Assembly (NCBI GenBank): GCA_945876385.1
Contig: CAMCNU010000003.1
Coordinates: 1 to 64,000, forward strand
DNA length: 64,000 nt
Direction: 5' to 3'
From: an uncultured Veillonellaceae bacterium
GTDB taxonomy: Bacteria > Bacillota > Negativicutes > Veillonellales > Negativicoccaceae
This document shows, in pieces, positions 18,218-26,814 of this stretch. The notes beneath the pieces are model-generated. The model worked only from the letters and a program-made list of their open reading frames with translations. It was not told where the DNA came from and ran no database searches. How positions within the stretch are numbered: position 1 is the stretch's first letter; every line of letters begins with the position of its first letter. The translations under genes were made by a program, and so were the position numbers.

Positions 18218-18246
18218 AAAAACACCCGAGAGATTCTCGGGTGTTT
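18218..18246 (-). terminator. Terminator of beta/DASS operon 2
   Basis: AACACCCGAGA / TCTCGGGTGTT stem with flanking A and T tracts, 16 bases after the DASS stop. Confidence 0.92.
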
Positions 18247-18261
18247 CCGTCAGCCGCATCC

Positions 18262-19539
18262 TCACGGGAAGAACGGCCAGATAATCGGAATGATAATCAT
18301 GCTGGTGATAAATCCGACGATACAGAGCGGAATACCCACTTTCAGATAATCATTGAACGAGTATTGCCCCGGTCCGAGTACCAACGTGTTCGGCGGTGTC
18401 GCGACCGGCGTGGCAAATGCAGCCGATGCGGCAATCGCGATGCACATCAGGACGGCTTTCGGATCGGCCCCGATAGCCTGCGCCATCGAGATACCCAGCG
18501 GTGCCAAGAGCGCCGCCGTCGCCGTGTTGTTCATGAACTGCGTCATGATGTTGCTCAAGAGATACATAACCGCCGCAATCACGAGCGGGTTCGGATGGTC
18601 CCCGAGCAGTCCGACGACCGAGTGCGCAATCAGCGCGCCCGCGCCCGATTTGTCAAGCGCCGTGGCAATCGGCATCATGCCGGCAAACAGGAAAATCGTA
18701 ACCCAGTCAATCGAGGCATACGCCTGTTTTTCCGTCATACAACCGGTCAGTACCGCGACAATCGCGCCGATGATGGCCGCTGTCGTGAGCGATACGCCGA
18801 GCTCTTTCGAGAAAATCATGACCAGTACGACACCGACCAAAATCAAGAGCGAAATCATCTTTTTCGCTTTGCTCTGTTTGACCTGTGAAGCGTCGACTTC
18901 CTGCTCCACTTCCACCGAATCGTCGATGTCATGTTTCGGGAGCAACTTCTTGCCGACAGTGACAGTGAACAGTACCGATACGATGGAGAGCGGTACACCG
19001 ATCCAGGCGAATTCGAAGAATCCGAAGGTCGGAAGACCCGCCTGTTGCAGTGCGCCGGTTACGATGATGTTCGGCGGTGTGCCGACCATCGTAATCGCCC
19101 CGCCGACGTTGGCGGCAATCGCCATCGGCATCAGGAAACGCGAGCCTTTCAGTTTCGCGACCGCGCAGATACCGGTGACAACCGGAATCAAGGATGCGGC
19201 CGTACCGGTGTTCGACAAGACCGAGCTCATGATAATCGTAACGAGCATGACGCCGAACATCAGCTTCGTTTCGCTGGAACCGCACATCTTAACGACTTTG
19301 GCGCCGATTTCCTGCGCCATACCGGTGTGGAACAACGCCGCACCGATGACAAACATACCCGCGAACAAGACGACCGTCGAGTTCGACAGACCGGAAAAGA
19401 CCTGTTTTTCCGGAATCACGCCGAGCAATCCCAGCGCGATGGCTCCGCTCATCGACGTAATCGCCAGCGGAATAATCTCCGTGATAAAGAATATGGCCAC
19501 TACTGCCAATACACAGAGTGTAATAATTGCAGGACTCAT
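18262..19539 (-). CDS. DASS (SLC13) dicarboxylate transporter, copy 2
   Basis: 425 residues from ATG 19539, matched to the starts of copies 1 and 3; GGGGG lies about 10 bases upstream. Motifs and topology are as in copy 1, including NNT in place of the second SNT. It differs from copy 1 mainly in the loop near residues 205-225 (DSVEVEQEVDASQVKQSKAK) and at scattered hydrophobic positions, so substrate range may be shared while expression differs. It follows beta copy 2 by 43 bases. Confidence 0.92.
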   Translation of the reverse strand: MSPAIITLCVLAVVAIFFITEIIPLAITSMSGAIALGLLGVIPEKQVFSGLSNSTVVLFAGMFVIGAALFHTGMAQEIGAKVVKMCGSSETKLMFGVMLVTIIMSSVLSNTGTAASLIPVVTGICAVAKLKGSRFLMPMAIAANVGGAITMVGTPPNIIVTGALQQAGLPTFGFFEFAWIGVPLSIVSVLFTVTVGKKLLPKHDIDDSVEVEQEVDASQVKQSKAKKMISLLILVGVVLVMIFSKELGVSLTTAAIIGAIVAVLTGCMTEKQAYASIDWVTIFLFAGMMPIATALDKSGAGALIAHSVVGLLGDHPNPLVIAAVMYLLSNIMTQFMNNTATAALLAPLGISMAQAIGADPKAVLMCIAIAASAAFATPVATPPNTLVLGPGQYSFNDYLKVGIPLCIVGFITSMIIIPIIWPFFP

Positions 19540-19582
19540 ACCATCCAATCCCCCTTTTTCCTCTCACCCCTCAGGGTGTGAA

Positions 19583-20707
19583 TCAGTAACCTGCTGCACT
19601 GAGCATCGCGAGCATCGTGCCGGCCGCTACCGCCGTACCGATGACACCGGCCACGTTCGGGCCCATCGCGTGCATCAAGAGGAAGTTGGACGGATTGGCT
19701 TTCGAGCCGACGACCTGCGATACGCGGGCCGCCATCGGCACTGCCGAGACACCGGCCGAACCGATCAGCGGGTTCGTCTTGCCGTCTACCATCAGCATAA
19801 TCTGACCGAAGATGACGCCGGCCGCGGTGCCGAAGACAAAGGCCACCAAGCCCAAACCGATGATTTCCAGCGTCTGCAAGTTGAGGAAGCTTTCCGCCGA
19901 CATCGTGCAGCCCGTGCCCAATGCCAGGAAAATCGTGACCGTGTTCATCATCGCGTTTTGTGCCGTATCCGACAACCGCGCGGTGACGCCCGATTCGTTA
20001 ATCAAGTTACCGAACATCAGCATCCCCAAGAGTGCCGTAATCGACGGCAAGAGCAAGCTGATGAAAATCGTCGCCGCAATCGGGAATACGACTTTTTCAA
20101 AGTGCGAAACCGGGCGCAGCTGTTCCATGACGATTTGACGTTGTTTCTTCGTCGTGAACAGCATCATGACCGGCGGCTGAATGAGCGGTACCAGGGACAT
20201 GTAGGAATACGCTGCAACCGCAATCGCCCCCAACAGTTCCGGCGCCAATTTCGCCGCGAGGTAAATCGAGGTCGGGCCGTCCGCGCCGCCGATGATACCG
20301 ATAGCGGCCGCCTGCGGAGCCGTAAAGCCCAGGAACATCGCGCCGCCCAAGGCAACGAAGACGCCGATCTGCGCCGCCGCGCCCAAGAGAAGCGTTTTCG
20401 GGTTCGCCAGCAGCGGACCGAAGTCCGTCATCGCACCGACACCCATGAAAATCAACGGGGGGAAGATTTCCTGACTGATGCCTAAGCCGATCAGATGGAA
20501 TACCCCTTCTTCAAAACCGTTCTTCGGCAAGTTTGCCAAGATACAACCGAACGCAATCGGCCCGAGCAACAACGGCTCGAATTCCTTGACAAATGCCAAG
20601 TACAGCAACGCAAGTCCCACCACAATCATCAAGAGATGACCCCAAGTGAAGACAATCATGCCGCTGTCGTTCCAGACGGAACTGATTGCTACAAGAAAAT
20701 CTTGCAT
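19583..20707 (-). CDS. mmdB: Na+-pumping decarboxylase beta subunit, copy 2
   Basis: 374 residues, AAGGAG 6 bases before ATG 20707. Same family features as copy 1: the GGADGPTS helix, the [14 protein letters not shown] helix and the C-terminal [15 protein letters not shown] helix. The central two thirds look identical to copies 1 and 3 at DNA level, while the first 40 residues and the extreme C-terminus (SAAGY) differ. It is the only copy accompanied by a small delta-subunit gene, which lies 159 bases upstream. Confidence 0.93.
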   Translation of the reverse strand: MQDFLVAISSVWNDSGMIVFTWGHLLMIVVGLALLYLAFVKEFEPLLLGPIAFGCILANLPKNGFEEGVFHLIGLGISQEIFPPLIFMGVGAMTDFGPLLANPKTLLLGAAAQIGVFVALGGAMFLGFTAPQAAAIGIIGGADGPTSIYLAAKLAPELLGAIAVAAYSYMSLVPLIQPPVMMLFTTKKQRQIVMEQLRPVSHFEKVVFPIAATIFISLLLPSITALLGMLMFGNLINESGVTARLSDTAQNAMMNTVTIFLALGTGCTMSAESFLNLQTLEIIGLGLVAFVFGTAAGVIFGQIMLMVDGKTNPLIGSAGVSAVPMAARVSQVVGSKANPSNFLLMHAMGPNVAGVIGTAVAAGTMLAMLSAAGY

Positions 20708-20866
20708 GTTTTTCTCCTTCCATACCTACCAACCATCCGAATAACAGGTCACGTCCATATCCCGGCCGCGTTCGGTTCCGGTGAATGAAAATGAATAATA
20801 GCGATAAACGAGGGAACGTTTCCGCGTGCCCGACATGTACGTGACGTCGATGTGAAGCGGAATCGA

Positions 20867-20989
20867 TTACGATTCTTTTTTTGCCTTGGTCGGATCAATC
20901 ATATGAATGATTGTAATCAAGACCCACAGTGCCATCAATACGCCGAACACAATCGTCATATTAATCGACATAAACAGCCAAGGATTCAT
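20867..20989 (-). CDS. Orphan small delta subunit of the Na+-pumping decarboxylase (membrane anchor only)
   Basis: A 40-residue protein, [20 protein letters not shown] at the start and ending DPTKAKKES, with an AAAGGAG site before the ATG. It matches the N-terminus of MmdD at 27.8 kb almost residue for residue ([20 protein letters not shown]...[10 protein letters not shown]), but stops just after the single membrane helix and lacks the Ala/Pro linker and C-terminal domain that MmdD uses to bind its partners. It lies first in operon 2, before beta copy 2. Role inferred: alternative anchor or assembly factor for that beta subunit. Confidence 0.85.
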   Translation of the reverse strand: MNPWLFMSINMTIVFGVLMALWVLITIIHMIDPTKAKKES

Positions 20990-21239
20990 ATCTTTTCTCC
21001 TTTCCGCCACCTGTCCGTCGACAAGCAACCTACCCGAATTGCTTTTGTCGTTCGATTCATTCGACCGTCGAAGATAGGTTGATGCTCTCTTTACCCCGTA
21101 GCATCAACCGCTCTCAAATACCTGCCGCAGGTATCCCCATACACTGCGACTCCCCGTAGGTATTTTCCTGCAAGGAACGACGGGCATAATATGCTATGCA
21201 TATTTATGCACTCGGTAAATTGTTTCTAACGACACTTAG
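20990..21239 (-). promoter_or_regulatory. Structured 5' leader of operon 2
   Basis: About 245 bases from the inferred start to the delta-like gene. It holds the hairpin GGTTGATGCT/AGCATCAACC at 21077-21109 with loop GGGGTAAAGAG on the minus strand, a GTATGGGGATAC hairpin at 21131-21142, and a competing ATACCTG/CAGGTAT hairpin at 21119-21134. Stem and loop match the leader of operon 1 with base-pair substitutions. Confidence 0.6.
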
Positions 21240-21269
21240 ATTATGACATTGAACCCCTCGTTTTGTCAA
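21240..21269 (-). promoter_or_regulatory. Promoter of operon 2
   Basis: Minus strand TTGACA (21269-21264), 18 bases, CATAAT (21245-21240). Confidence 0.82.
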
Positions 21270-21581
21270 TACGCTCTCACTAACCTCCAGTAAAGCATTG
21301 CAGTTATCGTTTATTTCTGTTTTTCTCTGTTCTCATTTTAGTACTTGCTCACTTTCCGCAACTCATTTCACCTGAGCTTTTTGCTCTATCATTATGCATA
21401 AACATGTATAATAATATTTATATATATCCTATATATAAGAGCGCTCCGATTTTCAGGATGCTTTTTTACCGATTCGTGTCTGCTGTTCTCAATTCCCGAA
21501 TTCCCCTCACTAACTTTTCTTTTCCACAAACATAATCTTTTTTAATTTCAAAATTTCCGTTCCTTTTTCATGCACACAAAA
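21270..21581. other. AT-rich spacer between operons 2 and 3
   Basis: About 310 bases with no gene. It includes a TATATA-rich tract at 21402-21438, similar in character to the one between operons 1 and 2. Confidence 0.5.
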
Positions 21582-21610
21582 ACACCCTGTCGAAATTCGA
21601 CAGGGTGTGT
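21582..21610 (-). terminator. Terminator of beta/DASS operon 3
   Basis: ACACCCTGTCGAA / TTCGACAGGGTGT stem followed by TTTT on the minus strand. Confidence 0.92.
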
Positions 21611-21641
21611 GTTACCTGACTATCCTGATTATCGCGTCCGA

Positions 21642-22919
21642 TCAGGGGAAGAACGGCCAGACAACCGGGATGATAATCATACAAACAATGAATGCGACGA
21701 TACAGAGCGGCACACCGACTTTGACATAGTCATTGAAGGCGTATTGCCCCGGTCCGAGTACCAACGTGTTCGGCGGTGTCGCAACCGGCGTGGCAAATGC
21801 AGCCGATGCGGCGATACCGATGCACATCAGGACGGCTTTCGGGTCGGCCCCGATGGCCTGTGCCATCGAGATACCCAGCGGTGCCAAGAGCGCCGCCGTC
21901 GCCGTGTTGTTCATGAACTGCGTCATGATGTTGCTCAAGAGATACATAACCGCCGCGATCACGAGCGGGTTCGGGTTATCCCCGAGCAGTCCGACGACCG
22001 AGTGCGCAATCAGCGCGCCCGCGCCCGACTTATCAAGGGCGTCGGCAATCGGCATCATCCCGGCAAACAGGAAAATCGTCACCCAGTCAATCGATTGGTA
22101 CGCCTGTTTTTCCGTCATACAACCGGTCAGTACCGCAATGATAGCGCCGATGACGGCCGCCGTCGTGAGCGATACGCCGAGCTCTTTCGAGAAAATCATG
22201 ACAATGACAACACCGACCAAAATCAAGAGCGAGATTGCCTTCTTCGTCGGGTCGCGTTTGATTTCCGATTCATCGACTTCCTGTTCGACTTCCGCCGATT
22301 CGTCGATGTCATGTTTCGGCAGCAAGCGCTTGCCGATCGTCAGGGTAAAGAGAACAGTAACGATCGACAACGGTATACCGATCCAGGCGAATTCAAAGAA
22401 TCCGAAGGTCGGGAGACCTGCTTGCTGCAGGGCGCCGGTTACGATAATATTCGGCGGGGTACCGACCATCGTAATCGTGCCGCCGACGTTGGCGGCAATC
22501 GCCATCGGCATCAGGAAACGCGAGCCTTTCAGTTTCGCGACCGCGCAGATACCGGTGACAACCGGAATCAAGGATGCGGCCGTACCGGTGTTCGACAAGA
22601 CCGAGCTCATGATAATCGTAACGAGCATGACGCCGAACATCAGCTTCGTTTCACTGGAACCGCACATTTTAACGACACGTTGACCGATATCCTGCGCCAT
22701 TCCTGTATGGAACAACGCCGCACCGATGACAAACATGCCGGCGAACAAGACAACCGTCGAGTTCGACAGACCCGTGAAAATTTGCTTTTCCGGGATAACA
22801 CCGAGCAGACCCAATGCAATCGAGCCGCTCAGGGATGTAATCGCCAACGGAATAATTTCAGTGATAAACAGAATGGCGACTACCGCAAGTACACATAAAG
22901 TGATTACTGCAGGACTCAT
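21642..22919 (-). CDS. DASS (SLC13) dicarboxylate transporter, copy 3
   Basis: 425 residues from ATG 22919 (AAGAAGGTG site). Same motifs as copies 1 and 2. Differences cluster in the cytoplasmic loop (ESEIKRDPTKKA), in GQRVV for AKVV around residue 80, and at the C-terminus. It follows beta copy 3 by 48 bases. Confidence 0.92.
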   Translation of the reverse strand: MSPAVITLCVLAVVAILFITEIIPLAITSLSGSIALGLLGVIPEKQIFTGLSNSTVVLFAGMFVIGAALFHTGMAQDIGQRVVKMCGSSETKLMFGVMLVTIIMSSVLSNTGTAASLIPVVTGICAVAKLKGSRFLMPMAIAANVGGTITMVGTPPNIIVTGALQQAGLPTFGFFEFAWIGIPLSIVTVLFTLTIGKRLLPKHDIDESAEVEQEVDESEIKRDPTKKAISLLILVGVVIVMIFSKELGVSLTTAAVIGAIIAVLTGCMTEKQAYQSIDWVTIFLFAGMMPIADALDKSGAGALIAHSVVGLLGDNPNPLVIAAVMYLLSNIMTQFMNNTATAALLAPLGISMAQAIGADPKAVLMCIGIAASAAFATPVATPPNTLVLGPGQYAFNDYVKVGVPLCIVAFIVCMIIIPVVWPFFP

Positions 22920-22967
22920 ACTTGACACCTTCTTTGCTCAAAAAGAATACGTGTGAAATCAGGCGAC

Positions 22968-24089
22968 TCAGCCATGTGCGCCGAGCATCGCGAGCATCGT
23001 ACCGGCGGCTACCGCCGTACCGATGACACCGGCCACGTTCGGGCCCATCGCATGCATCAAGAGGAAGTTTGCCGGGTTGGCTTTCGAACCGACAATCTGC
23101 GATACGCGGGCCGCCATCGGCACTGCCGAGACACCGGCCGAACCGATCAGCGGGTTCGTCTTGCCGTCTACCATGTACATAATCTGACCGAAGATAACAC
23201 CGCCGGCCGTACCGAAGATGAAGGCAACCAATCCCAAACCGATGATTTCCAGCGTTTGAATGTTGAGGAAACTTTCCGCCGACATCGTGCAGCCTGTGCC
23301 CAATGCCAGGAAAATCGTGACCGTGTTCATCATCGCGTTTTGTGCCGTATCCGACAACCGCGCGGTGACGCCCGATTCGTTAATCAAGTTACCGAACATC
23401 AGCATCCCCAAGAGTGCCGTAATCGACGGCAAGAGCAAGCTGATGAAAATCGTCGCCGCAATCGGGAATACGACTTTTTCAAAGTGCGAAACCGGGCGCA
23501 GCTGTTCCATGACGATTTGACGTTGTTTCTTCGTCGTGAACAGCATCATGACCGGCGGCTGAATGAGCGGTACCAGGGACATGTAGGAATACGCTGCAAC
23601 CGCAATCGCCCCCAACAGTTCCGGCGCCAATTTCGCCGCGAGGTAAATCGAGGTCGGGCCGTCCGCGCCGCCGATGATACCGATAGCGGCCGCCTGCGGA
23701 GCCGTAAAGCCCAGGAACATCGCGCCGCCCAAGGCAACGAAGACGCCGATCTGCGCCGCCGCGCCCAAGAGAAGCGTTTTCGGGTTCGCCAGCAGCGGAC
23801 CGAAGTCCGTCATCGCACCGACACCCATGAAAATCAACGGGGGGAAGATTTCCTGACTGATGCCTAAGCCGATCAGATGGAATACCCCTTCTTCAAAACC
23901 GTTCTTCGGCAAGTTTGCCAACACACAGCCGAAGGCGATCGGTCCGAGCAAGAGCGGTTCAAACTCTTTCACGAACGCCAGGTACAACAGCACAAGCCCC
24001 ACCACAATCATCAAGAGATGACCCCAAGTGAAGACAATCATGCCGCTATCATGCCATACCGAATTGATGGCCACGATAAAACCTTGCAT
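22968..24089 (-). CDS. mmdB: Na+-pumping decarboxylase beta subunit, copy 3
   Basis: 373 residues from ATG 24089, preceded by AAAAGGAG. The reading frame happens to stay open for 267 bases upstream, but alignment with the other copies and the ribosome site fix the start. Conserved Asp helix GGADGPTS and C-terminal [15 protein letters not shown] are present. The block 23298-23922 is identical by eye to copies 1 and 2, while both ends of the gene carry many silent differences, so this copy shows the mosaic most clearly. Confidence 0.93.
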   Translation of the reverse strand: MQGFIVAINSVWHDSGMIVFTWGHLLMIVVGLVLLYLAFVKEFEPLLLGPIAFGCVLANLPKNGFEEGVFHLIGLGISQEIFPPLIFMGVGAMTDFGPLLANPKTLLLGAAAQIGVFVALGGAMFLGFTAPQAAAIGIIGGADGPTSIYLAAKLAPELLGAIAVAAYSYMSLVPLIQPPVMMLFTTKKQRQIVMEQLRPVSHFEKVVFPIAATIFISLLLPSITALLGMLMFGNLINESGVTARLSDTAQNAMMNTVTIFLALGTGCTMSAESFLNIQTLEIIGLGLVAFIFGTAGGVIFGQIMYMVDGKTNPLIGSAGVSAVPMAARVSQIVGSKANPANFLLMHAMGPNVAGVIGTAVAAGTMLAMLGAHG

Positions 24090-24655
24090 AATGACTCTCC
24101 TTTTCACATATTCAGCTTCGTACCAATCGATGAATGCGATGTCGCCTTGTCTTTCCCGACACCTTTGCTCTTCCCGTCCCACGGGGAACAGCAAGACACT
24201 GCTGTGAGTGCGGTTCATCCTACCGTCAGCTGCGGACGGCGTTTTGCGTCCAACCGCAAAACGTTCGGTTTGCCGACTTCCGTCGGCCCTTCGTCTTACG
24301 ACAGTCGCCTCCCCTGTCACCGCCGACGCGGTGCTTCCGTACAAGTTCCGCTCCATCGCAATCCGTCGGATGAAGTGCCCTTCATCCCGTTACCCTGCCG
24401 GACGGCTGCGCCTGTCGGTGCGACTGTACCCGTGCCGCCTCCCGAACAACCGTGTCGACCCATCCGTATCGGCGCTCCCCGCCGGTATCCCCACTCAGTC
24501 CGGCCGCTGCCGAGACTGCGTTCGGTATGGGTATTACGACCTTTCCGCCCCCACGGAAAGGGAACTGTTTGTTCCCGTCCGACCTCGGTCGGACTGTCGG
24601 ATGAGTGCATCGCCGATGGCGATGTGTTTCCGTCCAATATATTCAGGTATAACTT
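24090..24655 (-). promoter_or_regulatory. Long structured leader of operon 3
   Basis: About 566 bases between promoter and beta copy 3. Many perfect inverted repeats are visible on the minus strand, for example CATCGC/GCGATG, GTCCGACC/GGTCGGAC, CCTTTCCG/CGGAAAGG, GGATGAA/TTCATCC, GCCGAC/GTCGGC and CGTTTTGCG/CGCAAAACG. The GGGTAAAGA hairpin of operons 1 and 2 is not found. No credible gene. Confidence 0.55.
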
Positions 24656-24661
24656 AATTAA

Positions 24662-24689
24662 ATTATACATGAATTTATAGGGAAGTCAA
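24662..24689 (-). promoter_or_regulatory. Promoter of operon 3
   Basis: Minus strand TTGACT (24689-24684), 16 bases, TATAAT (24667-24662). Confidence 0.82.
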
Positions 24690-26291
24690 TAGCGAAAGAA
24701 TTTTTTTGCAATAAAAATTCCGATTTTCTATGAAGCTGCCCATCCCCGCGCCCGCTCCGCCCCAACCGCTCCACACCTCTCTACCGCATAACGCCGTGAA
24801 CCGGCAGCCACACGTAGTGCCCCCCGCACGGTACGGCCGTCTGCGTATCCGTGTGTCCTTTCCGGCAGCGGTGTCATCGCGGCACCGTCCATCACTCCGC
24901 GCCATCGTGCCTCCTTGATGGTGATTACTTCCGCGCCGCGCCTTCCTATCACTTCTGCGCAGGCTTGTCCACACCGGCATACCGCCTTGCCGCCTTTATC
25001 TATCCGTTGTGCAACACCGCTCGTCTGCAGCGACAACGCCCCGGCAACTGTTTGATTTTTCGCGCGCCGTCGACCTGCCGCACGGCCGCGACCATCCCAC
25101 ATTGCCTCGGTGATATCACTCCCGTGACCGTTCTCTCCCCGTATCGATTCTCCGTAACGTGCCCACCATATCGGCCAACGCCGCACGCTCCTGTTGCAGC
25201 GAGCGGCGTATCGTTTCTACACCGAGACGAAAATCCCCCGCATCATGGCGTGCCGTTCTCATCGCGATTCGCTCCCCCTCCATCCGTCCGCCCGGGCAAG
25301 CCGTACATGCCTGTCGGCAGCATGCGTTCCGCTCCGTCAGTACTGCATCGAATGTCGCTCGCTATCCGATTCGCCATACCCTCACGCGGCGTTACCGATG
25401 CGCGAAAAACAGCGCCGTCTCTGCGGGTGTCTGCCGCCGCGGTGTTTGATTTCCGCAACCTCACTTCGGCACGGCTTCCCGTCATCACCGCGCCCATGGC
25501 CGCGACACCCCGAAATGTCCCGACAGCACCGGCCGCTGATGCGCCGTCGCTCCTGCCGCTCGGCTCACCGCACATCTGCACCATTGATCATCACGATACG
25601 ATAATTGCCCGTACCGCATTCTCCGGGATCCCCCACACCGGGACGAACGGTACCTGCCGAGGCCGTTCTGTTTCGCACACATCCGTATCCCCTGCACGGA
25701 CAACCGCCTGTCCGACCGCAAGTATCATTCCTTTGTTTAACTTTTTACCTGTCGTCGGTCTTCCTCTACACATTTCCTCTTACCTCCTTCACTGTGACTC
25801 CCTCCCGCACACAACGCCTCTTGAATCATTAAAATCAGGCTTGTTTTTCTGTTTTTTCTCAATCGTCAACGACGTGGACTCTATTTTTGTTTTTCTCCCA
25901 AAATTCATCTTTTATTTTTGTTTTTGAGACAGCGCATACAGAGCATATGACTTGCATATAACAACACGCGTGTCATTGTTGCGTCATCTTTTTCTCAAAC
26001 ATGCCCTCAAATCGTTTTTTTCGGGTGTTTTTTAGAGTCCTTGGTATATTCTTGTGGAAGTTTTCATGAATTCTGTCGAATTGAAAATTTGCCCCCTTTT
26101 CTTGCTTTTCGTTTTCCGCAACAGCAGTCAAAACATGTCCGCGATTTCCCGTCATTGCGTTTCCGCCTCTGCACGTTTGATTGTTGTCTTCTGTCGCCAA
26201 GTTGCGCCGCGGCGAATCTCCCTGCCGCCCGCCGCGACAGCCGCCGCCACGCGCCCCGTTTTCTGCTTCGGCAGGCAATGCGTCAAAACGA
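24690..26291. other. 1.6-kb region without a recognisable gene, possibly decayed
   Basis: Only short, mostly Arg/Gly/Ala-rich frames. Some minus-strand frames do have good ribosome sites: ATG 25773 (AAGGAGG 9 bases upstream, 60 residues with MILAVGQAVVRAGD), and ATG 24914 (AAGGAGG 4 bases upstream). A 48-residue frame at 25262-25116 reads RLGVETIRRSLQQERAALAD, and a shift into the neighbouring frame continues with a W-x-G. This may be a decayed small-gene cluster; no function is assigned. Confidence 0.4.
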
Positions 26292-26320
26292 CAAAAAGAG
26301 CGGTATATTGCCGCTCTTTT
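26292..26320. terminator. Terminator-like hairpin
   Basis: AAAAGAGCGG ... CCGCTCTTTT, usable in both directions. No confirmed gene ends here, which suggests an unrecognised or lost transcription unit next to it. Confidence 0.6.
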
Positions 26321-26444
26321 CTCGCTTGACGGATTCCTCACAAAAATCCTGTGTTGCGCTAAATACCCCGTTTTCGCTACGCCTGTACCCCCCCGGTGTG
26401 CCGCATGCCGGCTGTATTGTTTGTACCCGACTTTGTGCCCGCCA

Positions 26445-26480
26445 ATAAAAAACGGCTTGCCGATGCAAGCCGTTTTCTTA
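26445..26480 (-). terminator. Terminator of the small membrane protein gene
   Basis: AACGGCTTGC-CGAT-GCAAGCCGTT stem with A6 and T tracts, overlapping the stop codon of the gene on the minus strand. Confidence 0.85.
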
Positions 26481-26768
26481 ATCCAGCAGAGAAGTGGTAA
26501 AAATAAACCAAGTGCAGAGTCCGATGACCGAGAGCATTGCCAAAAAAACACCGATTCCTTCGAGTGTTTTCGGGTACCCGTAGTGGAATTTCTCCCCCAA
26601 CAATCCGCGCCGTAAAAACCATGAAAATTTGGTTCGCTTCTGAAACCAGCGGGCTTTTCGTTCTTCACCGATAATCTCTGCCGTAACACCGAATACTATC
26701 AATGTCACAATAACGGTAATCAACAAGCGATACATCACCTGCTGATCACTCAACTGTGTCATTTCCAT
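26478..26768 (-). CDS. Small two-helix membrane protein, unknown function
   Basis: 96 residues from ATG 26768 (CAGGAG 9 bases upstream). Membrane helix 1 is around residues 13-32 (LLITVIVTLIVFGVTAEII), followed by a basic loop with ERKARWFQKRTKFSWFLRRG, and helix 2 at residues 72-90. It lies downstream of the methylmalonyl-CoA decarboxylase operon but is set apart by a terminator-like hairpin and 600 bases. It does not resemble MmdE or a gamma/delta subunit. Family not recognised; a helper of the decarboxylase is possible but unsupported. Confidence 0.75.
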   Translation of the reverse strand: MEMTQLSDQQVMYRLLITVIVTLIVFGVTAEIIGEERKARWFQKRTKFSWFLRRGLLGEKFHYGYPKTLEGIGVFLAMLSVIGLCTWFIFTTSLLD

Positions 26769-26793
26769 ACTGTCCACTCCTGTAACAGGAAAA

Positions 26794-26814
26794 GCCTCGA
26801 CAATTCGAGGCCTT
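26794..26814. terminator. Short terminator hairpin upstream of the small membrane gene
   Basis: GCCTCGA-CAAT-TCGAGGC with A4 and T3 flanks. It lies 25 bases before the small gene start, so it could end the mmd operon transcript or attenuate the small gene. Confidence 0.55.

Noticed and set aside
18353-20485. A 710-residue plus-strand open frame antisense to DASS copy 2 and beta copy 2
   Set aside because: Long antisense frames arise from the GC-rich codon use of the genes below. The same shadow frames recur in all three copies, and the true genes on the minus strand have clear family motifs and ribosome sites.
20708-20866. A 36-residue frame between the small delta gene and beta copy 2
   Set aside because: It starts MSGTRKRS and shows slight likeness to the start of MmdD, but has no ribosome site, no membrane helix and no other similarity.
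22968-24356. N-terminal extension of beta copy 3 by 89 residues
   Set aside because: The frame is open by chance. Copies 1 and 2 start at the aligned MQDF, and AAAAGGAG precedes the equivalent ATG at 24089.
25973-26689. A 238-residue minus-strand frame
   Set aside because: It runs through two terminators and overlaps the small membrane gene in another frame. Only a 60-residue end piece has a weak ribosome site, which is not enough to call a gene.
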